A stretch of DNA of 62,297 nucleotides, taken from positions 1-62,297 of the forward strand of contig NZ_JACIFD010000011.1 of assembly GCF_014197205.1 (NCBI RefSeq), written 5' to 3'. Within the stretch, counting starts at the first letter, position 1; every line of letters begins with the position of its first letter. This DNA is from Canibacter oris (lineage in GTDB: Bacteria; Actinomycetota; Actinomycetes; Actinomycetales; Microbacteriaceae). Shown here in pieces: positions 8,870 to 17,108 of the stretch. The position numbers were made by a program, and so were the translations under genes. The notes beneath the pieces were generated by a model. It was not told where the DNA came from. It saw only the letters and a program-made list of their open reading frames with translations, and made no database searches.

Positions 8870-8934
8870 TTGCGCCGGTTTAGGCAGTGTCGAGTTGCGC
8901 TTATTGCGCCGGTTTAGGCGGCGTCGAGCAGCGC
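8870..8934 (+). repeat. Imperfect 34-bp tandem duplication at the SURF1 3' end
   Basis: Two 31-nt copies (8870-8900 and 8904-8934) begin with an identical 16-mer and differ at about four later positions. The second copy carries the last codons and the stop of the SURF1 gene (minus strand). The first copy repeats the same stop in the 3' flank. It looks like a recent slippage duplication. Confidence 0.7.
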
Positions 8935-9798
8935 ATCTTCCTCTTCGGCGTCGCTGGCACCGCGGCGAGCACGTCGCTTCGCCTCACGAATACGGGCTTG
9001 CTGCTCCATGTGTGCAACCTTTTTAGAGCCGCGATTAAAGTGCTTAAATTCTTGCCGCGCGGCGTATCCGATGCCGGTCCCGGCAATCGCGATAAACACA
9101 ATCCACTGCAGCGCATAAGATAGGTGCGGGCCTTCATCGAGCAACGGTTTCGGGCTTATTTCGCCGCTGTCAAAATATGGATTTTCGGCGGTGAGCATCG
9201 CGTAGACCGCGGTTGCAACTTCCGCGTCCGGGGCAAGCCCCGTGACGGTGGTAAGCTCGGCAGTGTTAATGCTGCCGGTGCTGTGCACGGTGGAACGGCT
9301 GCCAGAAATCACCGCTTCACTGCCCCGCAGTCGGCCGGTAAGCGTGACCTGGGTGCCGGTAGGAGCTAGCGGCAGCGCCGCGAAGTCAGCCCGGCCTTTC
9401 TCGTCTACTGCCTCCGCCACCCAGCCGCGATCCACAAAAATAATCAGCCCCGAGGTGGTTTTAAACGCCTGCACTAAATGGCTCCCGGTGCCACCGGAGC
9501 CCGGGCGGTTGCGCACCAGCGCGGGAGTGCCAAGATATTCGCCGGTGGCTTCAAAGGGCAGCCATTTTTGGCTGTCGGCATCGAAACTGTTTGGGTCTGG
9601 CAGCACGGTGGTGAGTGGCTGCGGTGCCTGATCATAGTTATTAACGATGCGCGCAATCTCAGCTTTGGCCTGTTCGCGCCGATCAAATTGCCAGTTAGAC
9701 AGCAGCACGCAGGCAACCGCGAACACCGCGAGCATCGCGTAGTAGCCCATCCAGCGCGGGGAATACAAAAAGCGCCAGCCTGGATACTCTTTACTCAC
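8914..9798 (-). CDS. SURF1 family cytochrome oxidase biogenesis protein
   Basis: SURF1 proteins assist heme a insertion into subunit I of aa3 oxidases. The 294-residue protein starts with WRFLYSPRWMGYYAMLAVF, containing the first membrane segment, then QFDRREQA. The GEYL/VRNRPG segment, VDRGWV and a C-terminal membrane segment (LQWIVFIAIAGTGIGYA) followed by a basic tail complete the family pattern. The start is GTG, overlapping the preceding stop by 4 nt (GTGA). The three-gene minus operon (DUF3099, small protein, SURF1) is divergent from fabG. Its presence fits the ctaA/B/C/D/E/F set in this window. Confidence 0.9.
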   Translation of the reverse strand: MSKEYPGWRFLYSPRWMGYYAMLAVFAVACVLLSNWQFDRREQAKAEIARIVNNYDQAPQPLTTVLPDPNSFDADSQKWLPFEATGEYLGTPALVRNRPGSGGTGSHLVQAFKTTSGLIIFVDRGWVAEAVDEKGRADFAALPLAPTGTQVTLTGRLRGSEAVISGSRSTVHSTGSINTAELTTVTGLAPDAEVATAVYAMLTAENPYFDSGEISPKPLLDEGPHLSYALQWIVFIAIAGTGIGYAARQEFKHFNRGSKKVAHMEQQARIREAKRRARRGASDAEEEDALLDAA

Positions 9799-10013
9799 AG
9801 CTGCTCAACTCCTGTCACTTCTGTCAAAAAATCCCGGGCGGTAAGAAACTCCTGTAAATAGGGTAGATGAGCCTCGCACGCGAGCCAAATTTTGTGCCGG
9901 CCGTCGCGATGAATTTTGGGGTTCGCCCACTTTAGGGCGTACTCGGCAGGCTCCTGACACCGCGCCCGGGAGCAAATCAGGGCGGGCTGATCCGCAGCAA
10001 AAAAATCAAGCAT
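9795..10013 (-). CDS. Small conserved actinobacterial protein with paired cysteines
   Basis: This is a protein of about 72 residues that carries ICSRARCQEPAEYALKWANP and WLACEAHLPYLQEFL. The C-x4-C and C-x2-H arrangement suggests a small zinc site, but this is inferred. Homologues sit between DUF3099 and SURF1 genes in many actinobacteria and are often given misleading automatic names; no function is known to me. The preferred ATG at 10011-10013 overlaps the DUF3099 stop by 8 nt. An upstream in-frame ATG at 10017-10019 and a start at 10064 are also possible. Translational coupling with SURF1 (4-nt overlap) supports expression. Confidence 0.72.
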   Translation of the reverse strand: MLDFFAADQPALICSRARCQEPAEYALKWANPKIHRDGRHKIWLACEAHLPYLQEFLTARDFLTEVTGVEQL

Positions 10014-10368
10014 CGGCATCGGGCAGTCGCTCGCCTGTGGCGCGACGGTCGGTGAAACTGTCAATTACTATAGTGTGAGGGGTGGATCTATCCGCCGCAG
10101 GCTGCTGCGGCGCAGTCAGGGCGAGCGGTGCCACAGCGGTTACCGCTTGCTCGGTAGGTGCGGCCGTGATGTTCGCAATCATCACCGCGATTGAGGGTAA
10201 GAAAATCGCTCCAAGGGCAGGAATTACCGCCCACCAGCCGGGCGCGATGAAGATAATCACAACGCAAATCGTACGTATCAGCATCGCGATTGTGTAGGCG
10301 CGCATCCGTTGCTGCCGATCCGTTGCCGGATCGATGCCAGCGCTGGTTACGTTAAATGATTCAGACAT
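10006..10368 (-). CDS. DUF3099 family membrane protein
   Basis: This 120-residue protein has two adjacent membrane segments, AYTIAMLIRTICVVIIFIAP and WWAVIPALGAIFLPSIAVMIAN. They are preceded by the DPATDRQQRMR motif and followed by a variable Pro/Ala-rich cytoplasmic tail. This is the DUF3099 pattern, of unknown function and restricted to actinobacteria. The ATG at 10366-10368 follows a strong GGGAGGTG site. A longer frame upstream lacks one and is rejected. It is the first gene of the SURF1 operon and divergent from fabG, with the shared promoter region at 10369-10456. Confidence 0.82.
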   Translation of the reverse strand: MSESFNVTSAGIDPATDRQQRMRAYTIAMLIRTICVVIIFIAPGWWAVIPALGAIFLPSIAVMIANITAAPTEQAVTAVAPLALTAPQQPAADRSTPHTIVIDSFTDRRATGERLPDADA

Positions 10369-10456
10369 CACACCTCCCGCTACCAGTTTAATTGGTTTCA
10401 ATGGCTGTAGGCTTAGATTGTTAAGTGATAACTTCCAGAATGCGAGTGAGGTTCGT

Positions 10457-11170
10457 ATGTCTACTGCAAGAACTGTTTTGGTGACCGGCGGCAACCGTGG
10501 CATCGGCTACGCGATTGCGGAGCGCTTGGTTGCGGCGGGGCATCGGGTTGCGGTAACTAGCCGCAATGGTGCCGGGGGGCCGGCCGGCGCGCTCACCGTG
10601 AAAGCTGATGTTAATGACGCTGCGAGCATCGACGCTGCTTTCACCCAGGTTGAAAATGAGCTGGGCGCGGTTGAGGTGCTGGTCGCGAACGCTGGCATCA
10701 CAAAAGACACGCTGCTGCTGCGAATGTCAGAGCAGGAATTTACCGACGTTGTGGACACCAACCTCACCGGCACCTTCCGTGTAGTAAAACGTGCCGCGAA
10801 GGGCTTTTTGAAGGGCCGCTTTGGGCGCGTCATTATGATTTCAAGCGTGGTTGGTCTGTTCGGGTCTCCGGGGCAGATTAACTATGCTTCTTCTAAGGCA
10901 GCGCTGGTGGGCTTTGCGCGCTCTCTGACCCGTGAGCTGGGTAGCCGTGGTATCACCGCGAACGTGGTGGCTCCCGGGTTTATCTCGACCGACATGACCG
11001 CGGTGCTGCCGGAGGAGCAGCAACGGGCTTACCTATCGCAGATTCCGGCTGGCCGCTTTGGCGAGGCGCAGGAAATCGCAAACGTGGTGAACTTCCTGGC
11101 GAGTGATGAGGCCGGATACATTTCTGGCGCGGTCATTCCGGTTGACGGTGGCCTCGGCATGGGCCACTAA
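10457..11170 (+). CDS. fabG: 3-oxoacyl-ACP reductase (FabG-like SDR)
   Basis: This NADPH-dependent short-chain dehydrogenase of 237 residues is likely to reduce beta-ketoacyl-ACP in fatty acid synthesis. It has the cofactor loop VTGGNRGIG near residue 10, NAGIT, the catalytic Ser of MISSVVGLFG, the YASSK motif (Y-x3-K) and VAPGFISTDM. The C terminus GGLGMGH is typical of actinobacterial FabG1-like enzymes. The ATG at 10457 matches the start of the fold; GAGTGAGG lies 6 nt upstream, so the longer upstream frame is rejected. In mycobacteria the paralogue pairs with inhA, which is not here. Confidence 0.88.
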   Translation: MSTARTVLVTGGNRGIGYAIAERLVAAGHRVAVTSRNGAGGPAGALTVKADVNDAASIDAAFTQVENELGAVEVLVANAGITKDTLLLRMSEQEFTDVVDTNLTGTFRVVKRAAKGFLKGRFGRVIMISSVVGLFGSPGQINYASSKAALVGFARSLTRELGSRGITANVVAPGFISTDMTAVLPEEQQRAYLSQIPAGRFGEAQEIANVVNFLASDEAGYISGAVIPVDGGLGMGH

Positions 11171-11183
11171 GATTCTGTGGTGG

Positions 11184-11232
11184 AGCGCCCCGGCTAGACT
11201 CCCGCACTGCGCGGACATATCGCCGGGGCGCT
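11184..11232. terminator. GC-rich stem-loop between convergent fabG and serB
   Basis: A perfect 11-bp stem (AGCGCCCCGGC at 11184-11194 with its complement at 11222-11232) encloses a 27-nt loop. It lies in the 68-nt gap between two converging genes, where a two-way terminator is expected. There is no real T-run on either side, so the call is tentative. Confidence 0.45.
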
Positions 11233-11238
11233 GCTGTT

Positions 11239-11877
11239 TCAGGCAGCGGTAAAGAGTGAAATTACCCGCTTCAGGCTGTCATCTACGATGAGATCTGCGT
11301 GCTCGCGCACCACTGGTTTAGCTTTAAACGCGACCGCTGATCCAGCAACCCGCATCATTTCTAAATCATTCGCTCCGTCGCCGATTGCGATGGTGTGGCG
11401 CAACTCCGTGCCGAACTGCACCGCCCATTTTTGCAGATACTGGGCTTTGGTCTCAGCGGTGACTATTTCCCCTTGCACCCGTCCGGTGAGTTTGCCGTCT
11501 TGTATCTCCAGGCGGTTGGCATGATAGCAATCAACCAGGTGGTGCGGGAGGATCAGGTCAAGCACCTCCATAAAACCGCCGGAAACCACACAAACTTTGC
11601 CGCCTGCGGAGTGCGCTGCCGCGGCGAGTTCGGTGAAACCTGGGGAGAAGGTGATTTGCGTGGCAACCTCTTTGAAGATGCTCTCCGGAGCCCCGGCCAA
11701 GGTTTTGACGCGCTCGCGCAGGCTCGTGGCGAAGTCGTATTCACCGCGCATCGCCGCTGCGGTGATTGCGGCAACCTCGGCGCGGCTGCCGGTGTGTTCT
11801 GCGAGCAGCTCAATAACTTCTTGCTCTATGGTTGTGGAATCGCAGTCAAGCACTAGCAGCGGAGAAAAATTAGTCAT
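11239..11877 (-). CDS. serB: Phosphoserine phosphatase SerB
   Basis: This HAD-family enzyme removes phosphate from L-phosphoserine, the last step of serine synthesis. The 212-residue protein has the nucleophile motif D11-C-D13-S-T, the SGGF motif (VVSGGFMEVLD) of the Ser loop, and GDGANDLEMM with the Mg-binding Asp residues. It lacks the ACT domains found in mycobacterial SerB2, so allosteric serine feedback through ACT is not expected. It is divergent from the ABC ATPase gene at 11978, an arrangement recalling serB2 beside Rv3041c in Mycobacterium. Confidence 0.93.
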   Translation of the reverse strand: MTNFSPLLVLDCDSTTIEQEVIELLAEHTGSRAEVAAITAAAMRGEYDFATSLRERVKTLAGAPESIFKEVATQITFSPGFTELAAAAHSAGGKVCVVSGGFMEVLDLILPHHLVDCYHANRLEIQDGKLTGRVQGEIVTAETKAQYLQKWAVQFGTELRHTIAIGDGANDLEMMRVAGSAVAFKAKPVVREHADLIVDDSLKRVISLFTAA

Positions 11878-11977
11878 AGCTTTGAGTTTAGCTATTTTCT
11901 GTCGAAAAACGCAGCCACTGCGAGCTTTAGCCGCGTGGCACAGCTGATTTTTTGTGCGGTGTCGTAGGGTAAGTTAC

Positions 11978-12763
11978 ATGGCAAAGGTGATTAGCTTTGA
12001 GAACGTCAGCTACGTGCGCAATCAACGCGCGATTTTGAGCGACTTGAATTGGAGCGTCGACAGCAGCGAGCGCTGGGTAATTCTGGGGCCGAACGGCGCT
12101 GGGAAATCAACAATGTTGAAACTCGCTAGCGCGGCAGACCATCCGTCTGCCGGGGTGGTGCAAATTTTAGGGAAGCAGCTTGGCAAGGTTGATGTTTTCG
12201 AGCTGCGCACTGCGATTGGTGCGGTGACTCGTGCCACCGAGCGGTTGATTCCTTTTAACGAGACGGTGCTCAACGTGGTGATGACCGCGGCCTACGGAGT
12301 CGCCGGCAGATGGCATGAAGACTATGAAGATTTAGATGTGCGTCGTGCCACGCGGGTGCTGCAAGAGTGGAATCTGGCGCACCTGGCAGAGCGTAACTAC
12401 GGTACGCTGAGCGACGGTGAACGCAAGCGGGCTCTGCTGGCGCGCGCGGTGATGACCGATCCCGAGTTGCTGTTGCTTGATGAGCCGGCGGCCTCGATTG
12501 ATCTCGGCGGTCGCGAGCAGTTGCTGCAGTCTCTTTCTGGATTTGCGCAGTCACCGGCTGCGCCTGCGATGGTGATGGTGACTCATCATGTAGAGGAAAT
12601 TCCGCCGGGGTTCACTCATGTGCTGCTGCTGAACGGTTCGGGGCAGGTGCAGGCTCAGGGGGAGCTGCAGCAGGTATTGACCGCGGAGAATCTCAGTGCG
12701 GCTTTCGGGGTGAACCTGGAGCTGACGCTGCAGCACGGTCGTTATTTTGCGCACGCGCGCTAA
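11978..12763 (+). CDS. Stand-alone ABC transporter ATP-binding protein
   Basis: This 261-residue single ABC domain has Walker A GPNGAGKST near residue 36, signature LSDGERKRALLAR and Walker B LLLLDEPAASIDLGG, then the H-loop VMVTHH. The signature has LSDGE rather than LSGGQ. No permease gene is adjacent. Homologues next to serB in other actinobacteria are also without a permease, so the partner and substrate are unknown. The chosen ATG gives MAKVISFENVSYV; an earlier in-frame start at 11954 lacks a better RBS. Confidence 0.85.
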   Translation: MAKVISFENVSYVRNQRAILSDLNWSVDSSERWVILGPNGAGKSTMLKLASAADHPSAGVVQILGKQLGKVDVFELRTAIGAVTRATERLIPFNETVLNVVMTAAYGVAGRWHEDYEDLDVRRATRVLQEWNLAHLAERNYGTLSDGERKRALLARAVMTDPELLLLDEPAASIDLGGREQLLQSLSGFAQSPAAPAMVMVTHHVEEIPPGFTHVLLLNGSGQVQAQGELQQVLTAENLSAAFGVNLELTLQHGRYFAHAR

Positions 12764-12938
12764 CTGCGGCTAGTCGCGGCGTGGCCGCGGTAATGCCTTG
12801 GTGAAGCCGCAGCAAAGACACGGTGAGAAAAAATCGCAAAAACTCCGGTTATCTGCTATTCTTGGTGGATGGTGCGACTTTGTTCGCAAACTGGAGGCGG
12901 CAAAGCCCGCAAAACCAATCAATTTTTGAAGGAATAAT

Positions 12939-13187
12939 ATGAAGACCGAAATTCACCCGAGCTACGCGCCGATCGTTTTCCGCGACCTTGCGTCAGGTGA
13001 GACCTTCCTGACTCGCTCAACCCTGACCAGCGACAAGACCATTGAGCTCGACGGTGTAACCTACCCAGTGCTTGATGTTGAAATCTCAAGCGCTTCACAC
13101 CCGTTCTACACTGGTAAGCAGCGCATCCTCGACTCTGCAGGTCGTGTTGAGAAGTTCAACCAGCGCTTCGCAGGCTTCGGTCAGTAA
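12939..13187 (+). CDS. rpmE2: 50S ribosomal protein L31 type B
   Basis: This 82-residue L31 has no cysteines, so it is the zinc-free type B form. It shows [11 protein letters not shown], the [11 protein letters not shown] segment and the C-terminal [10 protein letters not shown]. Zinc-free L31 often replaces the zinc-binding form when zinc is short, under Zur control. No clear Zur box was seen in 12764-12938, so it may be the constitutive L31 here. GAAGGAATA precedes the ATG, and a strong terminator follows, so this is a one-gene transcript. Confidence 0.96.
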   Translation: MKTEIHPSYAPIVFRDLASGETFLTRSTLTSDKTIELDGVTYPVLDVEISSASHPFYTGKQRILDSAGRVEKFNQRFAGFGQ

Positions 13188-13202
13188 AGCCCTGATGTGC
13201 AG

Positions 13203-13231
13203 AAAACGCCCGACACAGTTCGGGCGTTTTT
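13203..13231 (+). terminator. Intrinsic terminator after rpmE2
   Basis: The 11-bp stem AAAACGCCCGA/TCGGGCGTTTT closes a 6-nt loop and ends in a T-run. It starts 16 nt after the rpmE2 stop. Form and position are those of a Rho-independent terminator. Confidence 0.9.
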
Positions 13232-13296
13232 CGTCTCAGATTTAAGTGGCTGCGTAGGCAAGCAAATTTAGTTAGTAAGAAGCAGAGGTAATAATT

Positions 13297-14127
13297 ATGA
13301 CCATTCCAGTGCTGCGGTTTAACGACGGCAATGAAATTCCACAGCTCGGTTACGGGGTGTGGCGAGTTCCTAACGATGTAGTCGCCGAGGTTGTGGACGT
13401 TGCGCTTAAGACCGGCTTCCGCCACATCGACACCGCCCGCATCTATGACAACGAGAGTGGCACCGGCGCTGCAATCGCTGCCAGCGATGTGCCACGCGAA
13501 GAGATTTTTGTGACCACCAAGCTGTGGAATGATGACCAGGGTTATGACAGTGCTTTCGTGGCTTTTGATAAGTCGCTTGAAAAACTGGGTTTGGAATACC
13601 TTGACCTCTACCTGATTCACTGGGCAAAACCGCAGGCGGGTAAATACCTGGAGTCTTGGAAAGCGCTTATCGAGTTGCAGCGCAGCGGTCGCGTAAAGAG
13701 CATCGGGGTGTCTAACTTCCCAGCGGCTGAGCTGGAAGAAATCATCGCTGAGACCGGCGTAGTTCCTGCGATCCACCAAATCGAATTGCACCCTTACTGG
13801 AATCAAGCTGAGCTGCGCCAACTGCACCAGAAGCACGGGATTCTGACCCAGGCTTGGAGCCCGCTCGGGCAGGGCGGCGAGGTGCTGCAGGATCCGGTAA
13901 TCGTGAAGATTGCTGCAGCGCACGGTGCGACCCCGGCGCAGGTGATTATTGCATGGCATTTGGCACTTGGAAACGTGGTGATTCCGAAATCAGTAACTCC
14001 GCAGCGCATCGCCGAAAATTTTGCCGCGGCAAAGCTGCAACTGAGCGCCGAGGAGGTTGCTGAAATTACTGCGCTGTCAAAGGCGGATGGGCGGATCGGC
14101 CCGGACCCAGCTGACATCGATTTTTAA
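13297..14127 (+). CDS. Aldo/keto reductase
   Basis: This NADPH-dependent carbonyl reductase is 276 residues long, the standard length. The catalytic tetrad is visible: D45 and Y50 in FRHIDTARIYDNE, K75 in VTTKLW and H108 in LIHWAKP. The cofactor-binding C-terminal segment VIPKSVTPQRIAEN is present, and GVSNFPAAELEEI follows the family pattern. It resembles 2,5-diketo-D-gluconate reductases and xenobiotic reductases, but the substrate cannot be deduced. It stands alone between two terminators. AGCAGAGGTAATAATT precedes the ATG. Confidence 0.92.
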   Translation: MTIPVLRFNDGNEIPQLGYGVWRVPNDVVAEVVDVALKTGFRHIDTARIYDNESGTGAAIAASDVPREEIFVTTKLWNDDQGYDSAFVAFDKSLEKLGLEYLDLYLIHWAKPQAGKYLESWKALIELQRSGRVKSIGVSNFPAAELEEIIAETGVVPAIHQIELHPYWNQAELRQLHQKHGILTQAWSPLGQGGEVLQDPVIVKIAAAHGATPAQVIIAWHLALGNVVIPKSVTPQRIAENFAAAKLQLSAEEVAEITALSKADGRIGPDPADIDF

Positions 14128-14148
14128 GTAAATTTCAGCAGCTGGAAG

Positions 14149-14199
14149 TTGCCGCAGGGGTCTGGGCCGCGTGTCTGACATCTGCGGCAATTTATTTTT
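14149..14199 (+). terminator. Intrinsic terminator after the aldo/keto reductase
   Basis: A 9-bp stem (TTGCCGCAG at 14149-14157 with CTGCGGCAA at 14182-14190) is followed by TTTATTTTT. The loop is 24 nt, longer than usual. It lies about 22 nt past the stop codon. Confidence 0.75.
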
Positions 14200-14305
14200 G
14201 TGCGTGCCATCAGGGTAAACAGGTTTTGAACTGTAAATTGGGTAGTTTTAACACCTGGAAAACAGGTACACTTTAGTTGTCATTGTAACGATTAAGAAGA
14301 AGACC

Positions 14306-15478
14306 GTGACAACAGAACTAATTATCCTTGTAATTGTTGTTTTAACCGCGTTAGCGTTTGATTTCACTAACGGGTTTCACGATACGGCGAACGCGATGGC
14401 AACTTCCATCGCGACTAAAGCGCTGAAACCGAAAACCGCGGTGGCGCTGTCGGCTGTTTTGAACCTGATTGGCGCCTTTTTGTCAATCGAGGTAGCTAAA
14501 ACCGTTGGCACCGGCTTGGTGAACCTGGAAGCCTCTGATGGTGGTTCGGGGTTGATGCTAATCGTGTTTACGGGGCTGGTGGGAGCTATTCTCTGGAATG
14601 TTTTCACCTGGCTTTTAGGGTTGCCATCTAGCTCCTCGCACGCGCTTTTTGGTGGTTTGATTGGTGCTACACTGGCATCTTTGGGTTTTAACGGTGTGTT
14701 GTGGGCTGGAGTGGCGCAAAAGATAATTGTGCCGGCGCTAGCCGCCCCGATTATTGCCGCGATTGTTGCAACTGTTGGTACCGCGATGGTTTACCGCATC
14801 ACGCGCACCACGGCAGATAAAAACAAGGCTAAGGGTTTTCGGATTGGGCAGGTCGCTACTGCGTCACTGGTCTCGCTAGCTCATGGCACCAATGACGCGC
14901 AGAAAACAATGGGTGTCATTTTCTTGGCGTTGGTGGCTGCCGACAGCATCGACCCGGAGGCGCCGATTCCGTTCTGGGTGCGTGCAACCTGTGCGATTGC
15001 GATTGCTCTGGGTACCTACCTCGGAGGGTGGCGGATTATTCGCACTCTGGGTAAAGGCCTGGTGGAGATTGATCCACCCCAGGGAATGGCTGCAGAAGGG
15101 TCTTCGGCTGCAATCATTCTAACTTCGTCACACTTCGGTATGGCGTTGTCTACTACGCACGTGGCTACTGGTTCTATTCTCGGTTCTGGCTTGGGTAGAA
15201 AAGGCGCCGAGGTGCGCTGGGGTGTGATGGGTCGCATGGTTATTGCCTGGCTGATTACCCTGCCAGCTTCCGGTGCGGTTGGTGCGCTAACCTGGTTTAT
15301 TGGTAACGCGATAAATCAAGTCACTGGCAGTGCCTGGATGGGGGAGTCGGTGGTCTTCGTGATTCTCCTTGGTTTCTGCTACTGGATGCTCAGACACTCG
15401 AAGAAAGACCCGATTGATCCTTCAAACGTAAACGATGAGTGGCAGAAACAGACCCCGAAGGAAGTGAAGGCGGCATAA
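14306..15478 (+). CDS. pitA: Low-affinity inorganic phosphate transporter (PiT family)
   Basis: This 390-residue polytopic membrane protein has the two inverted PiT signature motifs: FDFTNGFHDTANAMAT near residues 19-34 and VSLAHGTNDAQKTMG near 192-206. The SSSSHALFGGLIGA and STTHVATGSILG segments are also typical. It imports phosphate with H+ or Na+. The start is GTG. An inverted repeat ACCTG-N5-CAGGT (14253-14267) lies next to a TACACT box upstream. It is the first of three genes in the order pit, small membrane protein, DUF3349, as in Mycobacterium Rv0545c-Rv0543c. Confidence 0.93.
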   Translation: MTTELIILVIVVLTALAFDFTNGFHDTANAMATSIATKALKPKTAVALSAVLNLIGAFLSIEVAKTVGTGLVNLEASDGGSGLMLIVFTGLVGAILWNVFTWLLGLPSSSSHALFGGLIGATLASLGFNGVLWAGVAQKIIVPALAAPIIAAIVATVGTAMVYRITRTTADKNKAKGFRIGQVATASLVSLAHGTNDAQKTMGVIFLALVAADSIDPEAPIPFWVRATCAIAIALGTYLGGWRIIRTLGKGLVEIDPPQGMAAEGSSAAIILTSSHFGMALSTTHVATGSILGSGLGRKGAEVRWGVMGRMVIAWLITLPASGAVGALTWFIGNAINQVTGSAWMGESVVFVILLGFCYWMLRHSKKDPIDPSNVNDEWQKQTPKEVKAA

Positions 15479-15771
15479 TGAACCTGCTAGAGATTCTTGA
15501 CCGACTGCTTCCGGTTTTGGGTGCGGGGCTGGTCTTTGGCGCCGGTCTGCCAGCGCTTTTCGCGGTTGGTATGCGGCTGCTGAGCGGCCCTGCGGAATAC
15601 ACCGCTGACGGCAAACTGGTGGAGATTGAGCCCGCTGCTCCGGCGGCAAAATTCTTCGGTTACTGCATTTTTGCGCTGATTTCCCTCAGTATTTTGATTG
15701 GTATTTTGTGGATCGCAAAAGACTTCATCTTCTTTATGACGGGCTTCAACCTGTTTGGTGCTGCGGGATAA
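15478..15771 (+). CDS. Small membrane protein of the pit operon
   Basis: This 97-residue protein has two predicted membrane segments, LLPVLGAGLVFGAGLPALFAVG (about 10-31) and FFGYCIFALISLSILIGILWI (about 59-79), joined by a loop rich in Glu and Ala. Its ATG overlaps the pit stop (TAATG), so translation is coupled. The order pit, small membrane protein, DUF3349 recurs across actinobacteria. A role linked to phosphate transport is inferred from context only; no catalytic motif is seen. Confidence 0.8.
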   Translation: MNLLEILDRLLPVLGAGLVFGAGLPALFAVGMRLLSGPAEYTADGKLVEIEPAAPAAKFFGYCIFALISLSILIGILWIAKDFIFFMTGFNLFGAAG

Positions 15772-15799
15772 CACAGATTTATTTTCAGAGGAAAACACA

Positions 15800-16216
15800 T
15801 TGTCAGATAAAAACATTGTTACTCGGGTGCTTGACTGGCTGTTAAGCGGCTATCCGGAGGATGTGCCGCAGACAGACCGTCCAGCTGTGATGGCACTGCT
15901 GCGCAGCGAGCTAAACGATGAACAGCTGGAAGAGGTTGTGCGGCGGCTAATGCAGGCGCGTGAGGCGCGCGGTGCATCGTATGTCAGCGACAGTCAGATT
16001 AATGAGTATATTCGCAGAGTTGTGGATCAGGTCCCAACCGCGAGCGATATTGACCGTGTCGCTAAAATTTTGGGTGCCAGCGGGCTGAAAATTGCCGAGG
16101 TGCACGTGGATCCAACCTCCGAACGGACTTCGAAATTTGTGAAGTACAAAACTCCGGCGGAGGATGAAATTGCCATTGCCGAAGCCGCTGCGGAAGCAGC
16201 GAAGGGCACACAGTAA
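15800..16216 (+). CDS. DUF3349 family protein
   Basis: This small soluble protein of 138 residues starts at TTG with AGAGGAAA 8 nt upstream. It has the DUF3349 helical core RVLDWLLSGYPEDVPQTD, ALLRSELNDEQLEEVVRRL and a second module, TASDIDRVAKILGASGLKI. The family is found in actinobacteria downstream of pit. Structures of mycobacterial members are known but no function is established to my knowledge. A longer frame from 15755 would overlap the previous gene and is not preferred. Confidence 0.83.
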   Translation: MSDKNIVTRVLDWLLSGYPEDVPQTDRPAVMALLRSELNDEQLEEVVRRLMQAREARGASYVSDSQINEYIRRVVDQVPTASDIDRVAKILGASGLKIAEVHVDPTSERTSKFVKYKTPAEDEIAIAEAAAEAAKGTQ

Positions 16217-16340
16217 ACATAGTTGTCACGAAAACCAGGTTCCGGATATGTCCCATGAGCACGGGAACTTATGCTGCACGCTTAGGTAGCAATTGCGCAT
16301 CAAAGCTGCCTTAAGCGACAGGTTTTGATGACGGCAGTGA

Positions 16341-17048
16341 TTATATAACTGTGGGCTTAATCGGCCAGCCGGGAACCACATTGTCATTGGGTTTTCCGTT
16401 GCGCTGTAGGTACTCCTTGAAATCGAGTGTTAGCTCCCGCTCCCACACAATCAGCGCGTCATGCATTTGCATCGCTGTTGCCGGTAATTGCGGGGCATAC
16501 TTAGCGGCAATGGCGTAAAGCACCTGCCCGGCAGCAATAGCGTCAGCTGCCGCATCGTGAGCGTTTTCCAGGCTGACCCCGTAATGCTGCGCCACATCAA
16601 CCAGGGTGCGCTTGCCGCGGCGGTAGCGATCCAGCTTGCGATCAATATAGTAAGGATCAGCTATTGGGCTGATGCTGGCTAAATCGGCAATCTGATATCG
16701 GGTAGCTTCGGCGTAAAGCATGGTGATGTCGAAACTGGCGTTGAAGGCCACAAGAGTGTACCCGCGCTCGACCATTTCAAGCAGCTTGATGACAATCTGT
16801 GCAATGCCAATCTCAGGTTTTACTCCGGAGGCGCTAGCTATTTCATTAGTGATGCCGTGCACCTGCACTGCTGCCGGAGGAATGGGGACACCGGGGTTGA
16901 TAATCCAATCGTGGCGCTCGGTGACTTTGCCGTTGTCAAGCAGCGCTACTGCCGCTGTAACAATGCGGTCTGAATACGGATCAACGCCAGTGGTCTCGAT
17001 GTCAAAAACTGCCAGGCGCTCTGCCCACTGAGGTCTTTGTGCTGTCAT
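16341..17048 (-). CDS. DEDDh 3'-5' exonuclease (DnaQ-like)
   Basis: This 235-residue RNase T/DnaQ-fold nuclease has Exo I FDIETTGVDPYSDRIV (D and E), Exo II VAFNASFDITML (D) and Exo III NAHDAAADAIAA (H and D). This completes the DEDDh set. Such stand-alone epsilon-like exonucleases are common in actinobacteria, and the substrate is unclear. The ATG at 17048 gives MTAQRP; a TTG at 17078 in frame is an alternative. No SD is visible. A TACTAT box lies just before the ATG, compatible with leaderless transcription. No domain beyond the nuclease is visible. Confidence 0.85.
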   Translation of the reverse strand: MTAQRPQWAERLAVFDIETTGVDPYSDRIVTAAVALLDNGKVTERHDWIINPGVPIPPAAVQVHGITNEIASASGVKPEIGIAQIVIKLLEMVERGYTLVAFNASFDITMLYAEATRYQIADLASISPIADPYYIDRKLDRYRRGKRTLVDVAQHYGVSLENAHDAAADAIAAGQVLYAIAAKYAPQLPATAMQMHDALIVWERELTLDFKEYLQRNGKPNDNVVPGWPIKPTVI

Positions 17049-17079
17049 AGTTACAATAGTAATGGTTCGGGGTGACAAC

Positions 17080-17093
17080 TTTGCCTAGGCAAA
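17080..17093. promoter_or_regulatory. Perfect 14-bp palindrome between divergent genes
   Basis: TTTGCCTAGGCAAA is a perfect palindrome, 15 nt before the ATG of the hydrolase and 31 nt before the exonuclease ATG. A dimeric repressor could bind there and control both genes. No matching known box was recalled. Confidence 0.35.
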
Positions 17094-17108
17094 TGTGGAA
17101 GGAAGATA

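Noticed and set aside
12764-12938. Zur box controlling rpmE2
   Set aside because: No inverted repeat resembling the actinobacterial Zur site could be found in this gap.
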